Below, in pieces: positions 20,148 through 30,248 of a stretch of DNA of 64,000 bases. Below the pieces are notes generated by a model. It was given only the letters and a program-made list of their open reading frames with translations. It had not been told where the DNA came from and made no database searches. The number at the start of each line of letters is the position of its first letter. The first letter of the stretch is position 1. The stretch covers positions 1,116,001 through 1,180,000 of the forward strand of contig JARKIF010000019.1 of NCBI GenBank assembly GCA_029378245.1. The letters run 5' to 3'. Source of the DNA: Roridomyces roridus. Taxonomy: Eukaryota > Basidiomycota > Agaricomycetes > Agaricales > Mycenaceae. Both the position numbers and the translations under genes were made by a program.

Positions 20148-21795
20148 TCAAATATGACGAACGAAATCTCTTTGAAACAAGGTCGGACTTGTAATTGCGG
20201 GCTCAACGTCAACATGCAGCGCAATGCCGGCGCTCATCGGCCCCGACTTTTGTTCAGCAGCAACCTCCGCTGTACTTTGACCGACGCTCTCAACCATTTC
20301 CACTCCCGATCCAGTTGTTCCATATATGCTGAGATCGACGAAGGTGGTCAGAATGACTGATCCGGGCTGGAAAGACCCCGATCTGGATCTTGCCCCCGTT
20401 TTGCGTCGGAGGGTCCCCAGCGCACTGATAAAAGACTACAACGATGTTAGGAGATGTGAACGAAGGCTCCGCCAGAGTTTCATACTCACCGGATCCGTAG
20501 CTGCGATGAGGCTATAAATCAGTGGGCGCCCGCAATAGGCCACGAGTGCTGTATAGCTCCCGTGAGGTGAACAGGAGAGGAACATGAGCATAAAACAGAC
20601 GCACCCAAGGCAATTGGCGTGCTGAAACGATTCTGCAACCATATGAGTGGATGGAGATTCTCCCAGAGTTGGTCAGCCTACAGGTGACGGTTCCGTCTGC
20701 CACTTCACTTGGTAAAAGGCAAACACCGCGCTGGCTATATTAGTTAAACATGAGACAAATGGATAGATTCCTTTTCACGGTTTGAGTCTAGCAGTCTAGT
20801 TACATGAAAGGCACACACCGATGCGAGTATGATTCCTCTGAGCCGCACAATCGTCAACCGCGTCGGCGAGTATCTACTGTCCGAAACGGTACTGGAAATT
20901 TTGCGCAGTGGGACCTCCAAGAAATGAGTTGAAAGAGGAGGATTGACGATTCTGCGAACACACCACGTATGGAACCAGAAACCCCACAACGATGAGAAAC
21001 ATGACAAGGTCTCCCAAGGAGATGAGCAGCATCCAGGCTATCTGGGATCCAAATACCCAACCCATCTGGCTGCTCTGGTCGTCTCTGTACCAGCAAATAT
21101 GATTCTTCCTGTCTAACCTGGAATAAGTTCAGGTTATGAGTCGCTGATTAGAAGCGGAGGAGATTCAAACCCAAGACGGCCGGCTGCATAAGGAGCACCG
21201 AGGCATACTCCATTGAACAGAATCGTCCCCAGGACGTAGTACTTCTCCATCCTCTGCCCGTTGAAGTTGTACACCAGAACCAGCCTGGATCACTGTAAGT
21301 GACAGTAGACGAGAACGCAGCACGCACATAAGGTTCAGAGCAATGCAGAAGAACATCCAGGCGGAGAACAAAGCACTGAACTGTGGTATCTCAGTTAAAT
21401 GGACCAGAAAGTGAGAAGGAAACGAACACTGAGTAGAAAGGCCAACAGTGAGCACTGCCAGCCAGGATGTGTGTAGTAAGGAAGGATTGGACCAAGGATA
21501 GTAAATAAAGTACTGCACACACAGGGAGGATTCAGACGAACAGAGAAATAAAGAGGCACTCCAACGTACTGCGACACCAAAGCATACGCCAAAAGCCTAA
21601 AGCTCACGCGGTCCAAGTGGGCTCGTGCCGCAGGAGATGTGAGAGCGAGGAGGCCCGAGATTATGAGCACGCAGACGCTCACGACGAGTCCTGCGATATT
21701 CAGCCCCGTTAGCAGACGGCTGCTGCGGGGAAGGCATCATTAAGACCCGGGGACTACTAAGTTGAGCTTGTAACGTACTATTCAGCAAAGCCCAT
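20148..21795 (-). CDS. Seven-transmembrane receptor-like protein
   Basis: 11 exons: 20148..20435, 20490..20548, 20605..20632, 20682..20734, 20815..20891, 20962..21117, 21171..21284, 21328..21380, 21428..21512, 21570..21722, 21779..21795; 360 residues with all phases closed. Seven hydrophobic segments are visible, for example LNIAGLVVSVCVLIISGLLA (1), the long third segment ending FSAWMFFCIALNL, MLLISLGDLVMFLIVVGFL (5) and ALVAYCGRPLIYSLIAA (7). Cysteines at the start of helix 3 (WQCSLL) and in the second outer loop (ICWYRDD) are placed for the conserved disulfide. The tail is about 75 residues, basic then polar. Topology fits a fungal G-protein-coupled receptor of the cAMP-receptor/Git3-like type; ligand unknown. 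A 17-nt first coding exon carries only MGFAEY. Confidence 0.82.
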
Positions 21796-22846
21796 TGTGG
21801 TGCAACTGGCGAACAAGACTTTGGCCTGAGGCGCGGAGACGTGAAAGAGGTTGTGGGGTAAGGTAAGAGCGAGTGTGAGTGTGAGTGTGAGTGTGTGAGT
21901 GTCACCAACTTTGAATAGAGCTGTCAGCGGTGAGACTCCTGTCCGTCAATGATCGGTGTTTTGTCACTGTGGGTTTGTGTGGGCCGCGGAAACCAGGACC
22001 CTGTGCAGACTTACTGGCTGCGGCCCTAGCCGCCTTCCCAAGAATTGGATAAGTGGCGTGGTTTCAAATTGAATATGGCTAGCCTCCCAGTAGTCGCCGA
22101 ACTATCCGTTTGTTTCGACGGGAACGGTGATGGGAATTGAGTCAACAAGCGCTACATCGGATGCGGTACCCATATTTTACGCAGCCGCCCGTCGGGGAAA
22201 CCCTTAGTTCCAATTCAGTTCCGAAAACAATCGACAAATCTGTGCGTTGCTTCCTGTTGAACCTGTTGGGTACAGGTACCGCTACTTTGGATTGACTTTG
22301 GATGGCCCTAGTATGCCTGATCATGGGACCACTCCATTTTCGTGCAAGTGCGATTATAATAATCTTCCTTCCTTCCTTGACTATCGACACATAGCGAAGC
22401 TCCGGATATCGCCAGCTGGAATGTTTGAATCAAAAATTTCTTCCTACCCAGTTTCCTTAGGTTCTCGCGACGCGTCCCGTCGCCAGCTGCGCACGTGTTG
22501 ACGCTGGAAACCATGTGGAGTATCCTCTTGTTGGATCTGTATGATCACTTTGCCAATGAGAATACAGAATACTCGCCACAATATGCACTCCGTTGTCACG
22601 TTCTTTGACAAAAAGCCTGGAGAAAGTCATCAGCAGGGTTGCGCGAATCGAACGCGGCACTCTCCCATCCCCGTTTGTAAACGCATCTGTAAGCCCCTGA
22701 TAATCTAAATGTACGTCACATTGTACCCACTGAGCATATTATATTATAATTACCAGCTCCGACACGCCTTCGCGCCACATTCTCGGGTGGTCAATCTACC
22801 TCCCACATGCCCTCCATCTCATCCACAAATCTGAACTACTCCTCCA
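21796..22846. other. Intergenic, promoter side of the receptor gene
   Basis: No gene recognised. It holds a GTGTGA microsatellite (listed separately) close to the receptor start. A short stretch near 22640-22680 contains a T-arm-like hairpin but no cloverleaf. Confidence 0.5.
21868..21902 (+). repeat. GTGTGA microsatellite
   Basis: About five near-perfect copies of GAGTGT/GTGTGA, 75-105 bp upstream of the receptor ATG on the receptor's sense strand (as CACACTCACACT), where length changes could affect transcription. Confidence 0.75.
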
Positions 22847-24201
22847 TCACTGGCGCCCAAAACGCAACCGGCGCACGAAACGCATCCACCTAATACCGCC
22901 CCTCGGCCTGCGTACAATCTGCCTGAAGTTGAGGTAATACCTCCCGTGATCAGTTGCCGTTTGAAAGCCAGGTGAAGCAGACTCTTTTGTCAAGTCCGCA
23001 GGACCGGCCTCCTCCTGCTTGGCGGGTGAAGGAGGAAAATAAAGGAGAGGGAAATAAACGGGGTAGGGGCCCCGACCGCGGGGACGCACAGAGTCGCTTT
23101 CGACTCCCATGGAAGCCCATTGACGACTGAGAGCAGGATTAGCTCTCATGAGATCCTCCTCGCTCATAAAAAGATTCTCCATCTCCTGCACCTCCTTCGC
23201 AAACTCCTCCAGCGGGACACGCGCCGCAGGTTCGTAGACCAAAGCGCGGACCAGGAGCGCAGCAAGGGAGCGCGAGATGGGGAGGATAGAGCAGAGGAAC
23301 GACTCGCTGTGGCTTCGGCACTCGCAGCGTTGGAACTGCGTATAGCGCTCGTCGCGGATGTTTCGTGCGCCGTACCAGGGGTTGAGCACCGTGACGAGGT
23401 TGACGAGGGTGATGGCGAGTGCCCAAGCGTCGCTGAGAGCCGGGCGGTAGCGGGTGACCGTAGAGCGAGATTTAAAGACCTCTGCCAGGTACGTGAGCTG
23501 GAGAACAAGACGCATGAAAAAGAAAAGAAAAGAAACGCACGTGGTGGCATGTATGCCATCGTCCCACAGTTCGGCTCATCCGACACCACGGCCGATGTCG
23601 CGAAACCAAAGTCGGTGATGCAAGGATTGCCACCGTCGATGTCGACGAGGATGTTGTCGGGTTTGATGTCGCGATGAAAGACGCCTTTACTATGGCAGAA
23701 GCGCACCCCCTCGACGACGCCGGCGAATGTGCACTTGATGAGGGCTGCGTTATTGTGGTACACTCCGTCTATGATGGCGTGGAACATGTCGCCGCCGGGA
23801 TGGTAGTCCATAACGAGGAATTTGTATCTTGCATCTGTGAATTGGCGCTGGAGGGTGACGATGTTGGGATGGGAGGATACGAGCGTTTGGAGAGCACGTT
23901 CCCGATCGTGAAACGCGTCGTCAAAGTAACGATCGGGTTTGTGGAGACATTTGACTGCGTACACTCCAGAGGAGGCAGAGGAGGATGTGATGAACGACGA
24001 CGATGATGGAGAAGACTCGGCTGTGGAGGAGGAGTAGAAAGACCAAGATGACCGGCATGAGCTCGACGCCTTTGAGGCTTCGACGTCGGATGCCCGATAA
24101 AGTCTGCCATACGTGCCACTGCCAATCATCTTGTCAAGATGCAGTGTGCCACGGGCGACGACGCAGCCAGTGAGATTGGGAAGAGCGCGGGGAGTGGACA
24201 T
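22847..24201 (-). CDS. Ser/Thr protein kinase, Ran1/Pat1-like
   Basis: Two exons (22847..23481 and 23541..24201), 431 residues, intron phase 1. Visible kinase motifs: Gly loop GSGTYG (27-32), catalytic Lys in YAVKCL (84), HRDIKPDN (176-183), TDFGFAT (DFG 197-199) and the activation-segment end CGTMAYMPP, which resembles fission-yeast Ran1-type kinases. An unusual Ser-rich insertion of about 38 residues separates the Gly loop from the Lys. The C lobe has ALSDAWALAITLVNLVTVLN. The tail after about residue 330 is basic and Pro-rich, probably disordered. Start 24201 puts the Gly loop at a normal distance; an upstream in-frame ATG at 24366 would add 55 low-quality residues. Role inferred: nutrient or cell-cycle signalling. 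Confidence 0.9.
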
Positions 24202-27118
24202 TGCGAAGAAGTGAGGAGATGGTCGTCGTCGTGGAGGGAAAGTGCGGAGCAAAAGGGGCCCCTTCATGAAATGACGGGGCAAATGCGATCGCTTTGTTTC
24301 CGCGGGCCTACTGTCAGCCGTTTGAGGGTCAATGAGTAGCAATTGGACGTACAAAGCTGACGCCACCGCGGATATTCAACATCCACAGTCCAAATCAGCC
24401 CTTGGCGGGCAAGTACGACGAGATTTTAGCTCACGCTCAATCGCCCCGCTTTCGTGGCTGCCAGAGGATTGCTCCGTGGAGCGAGAGTTCGGTGTGCAGA
24501 TGGTTCCGAGGTACGAGTGGGTATGGGCAATCACAGCCAGTCGCATCATTCACTTACTAAGCACATCAAGGCCCGAATCCTTCGTCTGTCTTCTAAATCC
24601 CCTGAATAGCCGCGGAGACATCCTAGAATACAAATCCAGTGGAAAATAATTCTACTAGACCCAGTTGCAGAATAAAATTCAAAATTGAGAGCGAAGTCTG
24701 CTGGAAAATAGGTACTTGGCTACTGTTCAAGCTGCCGGGAATGGGTATACAAGGGTTCATACCTCTTGCTGAAGCTCTCTTGACACACCCTGAGTGAACT
24801 TTGTCTCATACAACCCTTCCAGGATGTTCTCTGAAGGGCAGCAGAGCGGTGTGACAATGCGTGACATGGACATCACACAGCGAAAGGTCCTGCAGTCTAT
24901 AGCACCCTGGGTCATACTTGATGCCGAAACTCGGGCGGTGTTCAACATTAGGATGAGATCCATTTGTAACTGTCGAGAAAAATCTTTGAATTTTGACTTC
25001 CATTTGGTATTTTAATTCTGTATCTCACACTCAGAGGTGATTTTTCGGAAAGTCTCTCGACAGTTACAAATAAAATGCAATTCTGAAACCGAGTCTCCGC
25101 TGAAGCTAATGGCCATTTGTGTCTACAGTTGTAGACCGAAACTTAAAGCTTTGATTTGGCTGTAGTTCCAAAAGCGGAAGTGCCATCAGATCACTCGCTA
25201 GTGGCAGGCGCTGCCCATACCCAGTACGAGCTGCCGAGTCGTCTGTTAGGATGCCCGCCGGGTGAGGCCTTTTGCCTCAGTCAGAGGAGACAGACCAGCC
25301 GTCCGACGCGCATGAGAGCTGGCGAGTGCCAGAGTGTGTCCGAGATTAGACGTTCGAGTTCGGATGACTGTGGAGGATTCTCAGCCTTTCTGCAACCTGC
25401 CCATGAGGAGGGGGCCTGAGGACGAGGGCTCCATGGAAGCGGAGCTCGGAGCACCAGTCGTGACGTCAGCGGCCATCAATGATCGCCTGTCAGACTCCAA
25501 GCACGTCCAAATTTGGTTACCATTTTTTTTCTTCAAGTTCGCCGCGACCTACCCACTTCTCGTGGCCCGCTGGAAGCACCGTTTGGCTCACGTACTCATC
25601 GACACCTTGACGTCGTCTGGAATCGGTCGAGAACTAGGCACCCTTTATCTGATCGGCGATCACGGGCGTCGGGCGAATCCCGACGATCTTACAGGCTCGA
25701 GCTGTGAGAGTTCCATGCCATTTCTCACAGGTCAACTCGATGAATGTGCCTCACGGGGTCCTCACAGAGATCTGGGGTGGGTATATCTAGCTCTGGGGCA
25801 CTCGACTTGTCTTGCGATTCTACTATGTATCGAGTGCGGTATTCTCTCAGCAAAAGCCCTCCGCGTTCACAAACTTGCGCGACAACTTTTACCCGGGGCC
25901 CTCCCAGCCATGGCCTTCAAATTTAATTCCGCCGACCTCGCTTGTACGGAGATGGCTGGGCTGCGAACGTATTCTGTCACTGTGAGGCGAGGCGCGCCGG
26001 TGCGAGTCCTTTTCCTCCCGCTCCGTGAATTCTAACTGGCCTTCCTTGCTCCAACGCCAGGCCTTGGTCGCTCTGGACTCGGGCGAGCCTTGTTCATGAA
26101 TCGCATACGGACGCTCTTCCGACCGTCGAGGCATCTGTACGCAATTGGTAGAAGCCGCGGACCGTGGTGTGGAGAGGCCTGGAGAGGCCAACCGACGTCT
26201 AGGCGCGAAGGCGCTCCACTCCAGTCGTCAAGACGATACTTAGACCGTCACCTCTGCCGTCGACATGAAGTCCTTGTCCTAATTTCGGAGGAAAACAGGT
26301 GGCACTCGCTGTTGTTTGGACTGCTGTACCCAATTCTTCCGACACAAGAGACGGCGTTGCGGATTTCGGAGTGCTCAGGTGAACCGCAAAGGCCTAATAT
26401 GGATTCTATTTCTCTGGTGCCACACCAGATGTCTACACTTTCGTTGGTCCAGCGCTGTCTGATTGAACTGTTCTGACCTACTTCGGAAGCTGCATGCGTT
26501 AACTCGTCACGTCCGGGAATTAGGTGCCTGCTGCCGTACTCGGCGGTGCCTGTTCCTTCTCCTGCCCTCTACAAAGATAGCTGAACAGACGTTCCATAGC
26601 CCTGAAATCTCGACTCGATTTGTATATTTGCAACTCTAATCTCAGTTCGGTTCTCCCTGGTTCACCGATTGGCTGAGAGGGAGATTTCACGGTCTTTAAT
26701 GACAAGATGCGGGCGCCGCCATGAGTCATTTCTGAAGCCAATCGTAACAATGCCGTGTCTCGGAAGCTCAATGTGACCCTGCTCGTGGCCCACCCAACCT
26801 TTCGGCATGAAGCTGGCAGAAGGATTTCGGATCTGGTCCTCCTGACTTGCAGTGGCAGCCAAACGATCGTTTCCCCCTGTGGAAGTTTCAACTCACGCAC
26901 CAAGTATCGAAATGGTATTCGGTCCTACACGCTCGAAAGAGTTCTCCCGTCTTCCAGGAGATGAACAAGGATAATCCGCGGACGCGGAATATAGGTAAAG
27001 GTCATTCGCGGGCGCTCGAGGCGCCGCCTGGCCTGTCGGTGAGTGATATGTCCAGCAGGACCCCCGGTGGTGGCCGTGGATTCCCCGCCTATTCGCTGGA
27101 TTTTGAAAATTTTCGACG
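24202..27118. other. Long interval without a convincing gene
   Basis: The longest frame is 25334-26035 (plus, 233 codons). It has a hydrophobic stretch but no recognisable domain and competing minus-strand frames; I do not call it. Around 26520-26900 a minus-strand frame contains RHGIVTIGFRNDSWRRPH, which looks protein-like but could be a relic. A hairpin at 24960-25076 is listed separately. Confidence 0.4.
24960..25076. repeat. Imperfect hairpin with 18-bp arms
   Basis: ATTTGTAACTGTCGAGA at 24961 is repeated as its complement near 25057-25073 (TCTCGACAGTTACAAAT). Both arms continue into AAAATC/GATTTT after a small bulge. Total span is about 115 bp with no coding frame across it. It could be a transcript hairpin or a small palindromic element. 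Confidence 0.6.
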
Positions 27119-27126
27119 TATAAATA
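27119..27126 (+). promoter_or_regulatory. TATA box of the dioxygenase-like gene
   Basis: TATAAATA, 64 bp upstream of the ATG at 27190, in an otherwise GC-rich flank. Position and sequence fit a core promoter. Confidence 0.65.
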
Positions 27127-27189
27127 GGAGAAGCCAAGTCGAGGTTTTGGTCAGTACTCGACTACCCAGCAGCTCTCTCCCTGAACATC

Positions 27190-28347
27190 ATGCGCTTCTC
27201 CACTACTTTCGCCACCCTCGCTGCTCTCTGCAGCATCGTCGCAGGTTCGATTCAAATCGCATTGTCGTTACATCTTGTGCTGACGACGGCGCCGTTAGCT
27301 GTACCGACTGCCCCCGTTGCGAGGGACTGCTCGGCCGAGGTTTCCGAGTTCAACAGGGTCCGTCGCGAGGCCCGTGGACTCAGCAAGCGGAGCTTCTACT
27401 CCAGCATGCTCAACGTTTGTGGCTTTTCAATGTCGAGACATTGTTTGAACAATTTTTCAGACGACTTGTCTCCTGTCCCCCGAGACCCCGCTCGGTGAGT
27501 AGTTTGGTCAATACACAATTACCACAGCGCTCACCTCCTCATCCAGTCAACTACGCTGAACCCGTATGTATGACCTTCAGTCAACTGAATCAGGCTCATT
27601 TGTCTCCCTTGTCAGCCTCTCCTCAGCAACATTGTTCAAAGCCAGGCGTGAGTGATGCGCTTCGTCTGCGCCCTCCCAGAATCTCACCCGATGAACAGCG
27701 GAGTCGAATTGATCATGGACGTCGGTGTCATGGACATTACCACCTGCAAGGCCCTCACCAACGTTTGTCTCTTTCTCGACATTGTTGAGTCGACTCTAAC
27801 GCATTCAATCCAGACCATGGTCGAGCTCTGGGGCCCCAACGCCGTCGGCGAATACGGCAGCTTCCTCCGCGGCGCTACCGCCACCGGCTCCAACGGAATC
27901 GCCGAATTCACGACCATCTTCCCGGGTTTCACCAGTGGCGCCGCCAACCATTTGGGTGTTATTGTACACGCTGGCACTTCCGAATCCGGCACCGTCGCCC
28001 ACGTCGGCCAGCTCTTCTTCACCGACCAGTGGACCAGTGAGTTGTCTTTCTTTCATTTCTTTGCGGGAGTGGGCAGCGGACTGAATGCGATCCAACAGAC
28101 GTTGTCAGCACCTACGAGAACTACGCGCAGAACACCAACAGCCGCATGATGAACGCCCAGGACCCTTCTTTCGCCGCTGCCAGCAAGAACGGGTACAACA
28201 GCATCATTGACATCGAGGACATCAACGACGACTGGCCGGAGGGTGTCATCGGCTACATCAGTGAGTCCGCAGCATCTTGTCGAAGAGTGAAGCTGAAGTT
28301 TTTGTTCTGTAGCCGTCGGTGTCAACCCCGCCCTGTCCGCTCTTTGA
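27190..28347 (+). CDS. Secreted intradiol ring-cleavage dioxygenase-like protein, probably inactive
   Basis: Nine exons: 27190..27244, 27299..27414, 27461..27494, 27547..27563, 27616..27647, 27699..27762, 27814..28036, 28099..28260, 28313..28347; 245 residues, every phase closes. A signal peptide (MRFSTTFATLAALCSIVAA) is followed by a pro-region with RGLSKR. The core has TTCLLSPETP, AGVELIMDVGVMDITTC, FLRGATATGSNGIAEF, TIFPGFTSGAANHLGVIVHAG and NTNSRMMNAQDPSFAA, the order and wording of fungal intradiol dioxygenases. Differences at the iron site: the usual HxH reads HLG, the usual WHC reads WGP, and the Tyr-containing loop before FLRG is shortened. Known enzymes use two Tyr and two His to hold Fe(III) and cleave catechols. 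This copy keeps the fold but probably not the metal. Confidence 0.85.
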
Positions 28348-28616
28348 GTTCCGAAATGCGAATGTAACTTGTAGACTTATCGTTCTAGTTTCCCTCTCGT
28401 GTAATTCTCTTTTCTGGTTCGCTGTGTTGTAAATTTTAGCCATGATAACCAATTTAACTTTGAGAGAGGTTTTTGCCCAATGCCTAACGCTCGAAGCGCT
28501 TTATGCGCGCCATCTGATCACGATGGGCGGCACAAATGCGGCAAACACATTCATGGACATAATTCTCAAACTATTCATACACACTAGCCATGCCAATCGA
28601 AGCCCGTTATCTCAAC

Positions 28617-29775
28617 CTACTCCGCTTTCTTCTTTTTCAGAAACCCAGAGAGGTCTCCGACAGGAAGAAACACGGGCATCTCCACGGCCGCAAAGATGAG
28701 GACGATGCCGAGGTACCAGCCACCCGTGATGTTTGCCTGTGAGATCAGATGAGTATGTAAGTGCTGAGAAAGGATGCATATGGGAGACGAACGAATCCAA
28801 AGGCACCCGCAAATCTCACTAATTCCGGGACGTTAGTATGAACGGGGAAGAGGAATGATGGCAAGACGGACGGAACATCAGCGACTTGGTGGCGTTGCCC
28901 ACTCCGGCTTCATGGTAGGCCGCTGCCACTGAAGTCACGTCTAAACGCGCAAGTCGAAGAAAAGGTGAAGAGGACGCACGGAATGCGAATGTGAGAACCA
29001 ACGTTGCGAATACATACTGGAATAATAAGCTCGGACGCAGGGAAAAGAGAGGATGGGACGTACGACAAATACAATATTGGTCCGCAGCGCCGCCAGAAAA
29101 TAGACGAAGCACATGACGGCCCAAAATGTGAAATACAGCTGGACGCCATGGTTAAACGTAGCGGCGTTGGTTCCGCCATCAGGAAATGCCGAGGCGATCT
29201 GCTTGGACGGGTCAAAGAGCACCCCAAGACTGAACCTATTCATTCCCATAAGCATCATCCACAGTCGACAAATTCAAAATAGACTCGCCAGAATCCTCCG
29301 AATGAGGAGAAGACGACTAGTATTGAATGGGTGAGAAGGTGATCGGGCGGCAAGGAGTGGAGCGCGCACCGAATGGGAACGTATTGCCCATGACCTAGTC
29401 CACGTTCAAATCAGCTGACTGCCCAGCGTGTAATCGGGGACGCACCCATTCCATTATGCCCCCTACCGTCATTCCGAGCCCACCAATGAAATAAAACACG
29501 CCAATAATCCCAGGGAACGACGTCGGCGCTGAGCCATCCCAGCGCATGAGCATGCATACGGTAGGCGTCAAGGTGAGGAGGTAGGAAACGATCGCGAATG
29601 CGGTGGGGTTCCCAAACTGGCGTGGTGTAAAGTGCGTGCTGCGGGGAGGGCCACCACCGGGCTGAAAGAAGAGTCGCTCGTATTGCGCGGGGCTGAGGAG
29701 GATGGGGCTATGTGCATACGCGGGGCCTTCACCTGTGGTCCCCTTTTCGTGGCCGTGAGCGATGCCGTTGGACAT
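28617..29775 (-). CDS. GPR1/FUN34/YaaH family acetate transporter
   Basis: Eight exons: 28617..28736, 28793..28818, 28872..28928, 28980..29016, 29064..29235, 29289..29316, 29370..29394, 29446..29775; 264 residues, phases all close. A hydrophilic N terminus leads to FGNPTAFAIVSYLLTLTPT (the family NPxPLGL-type motif, here NPTAFAI), then IIGVFYFIGGLGMTVGGIME, FSSFGGFWFSLGV, FTFWAVMCFVYFLAALRTN, and ITGGWYLGIVLIFAAVEMPV near the end, six helices in all. It ends in a lysine cluster, KKKKAE, resembling an ER-retrieval or trafficking tail. Family members (yeast Ato1-3, bacterial SatP) move acetate or ammonium at the plasma membrane. The intron at 29236-29288 is a GC-AG intron; only it yields the family motif GGFWFS. 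Confidence 0.88.
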
Positions 29776-30248
29776 TGAGGAATACTTGAGAGGGGTAGTG
29801 CGGTGAGATTTGTCTTTTCAATTGGCTGTTAAATAGTCTCTTGGGAGCCTTTCGCACACTAGCACACATTAGAAGGACACATGTCGAAGAGGAGTGTATG
29901 ATCACAGGGTTGGGAGTGCGGATCGGATAGGTGCGGGGCCCCTCGGGACCCGCCAAAGTGCGGATGTTTGAATTATAGACCACGTCACTCACTCGTAGGC
30001 GAATACTTTCTCCAAGTTCCGTCGAGCACGAGACTAACGAATGGAGCAGAGGCCAGGGACCTCGCTGATGGTGGCGTCCCGAAGAGAAAAACGGGTTTCG
30101 TTTACGCTTCTGAGCTCACACGTACAGACACTCGGAAGAACGGCTTCATGAACATAGGCGACCTGGGAATAATCCACTTGAGCAAGCATTCGCTGTCCAG
30201 TAGAGAGACGACAATGCAGAAATACAGCTATGGGCGAGAGTTTCTAGC
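29776..30248. other. Intergenic
   Basis: Between the acetate-transporter start and the 3' end of the first P450. Short frames only; presumed promoter of the transporter on the left and P450 3' flank on the right. Confidence 0.5.

Noticed and set aside
22630..22690. A second tRNA
   Set aside because: Only a T-arm-like hairpin (CGCG TTCGATT CGCG) is present; no D arm or anticodon arm could be drawn.
25334..26035. A 233-codon open frame as a gene
   Set aside because: No domain, no splice structure, and competing frames on the other strand; not enough to call.
26847..27788. A 313-codon plus-strand frame overlapping the dioxygenase-like gene
   Set aside because: It reads through the introns and exons of that gene in a wrong phase.
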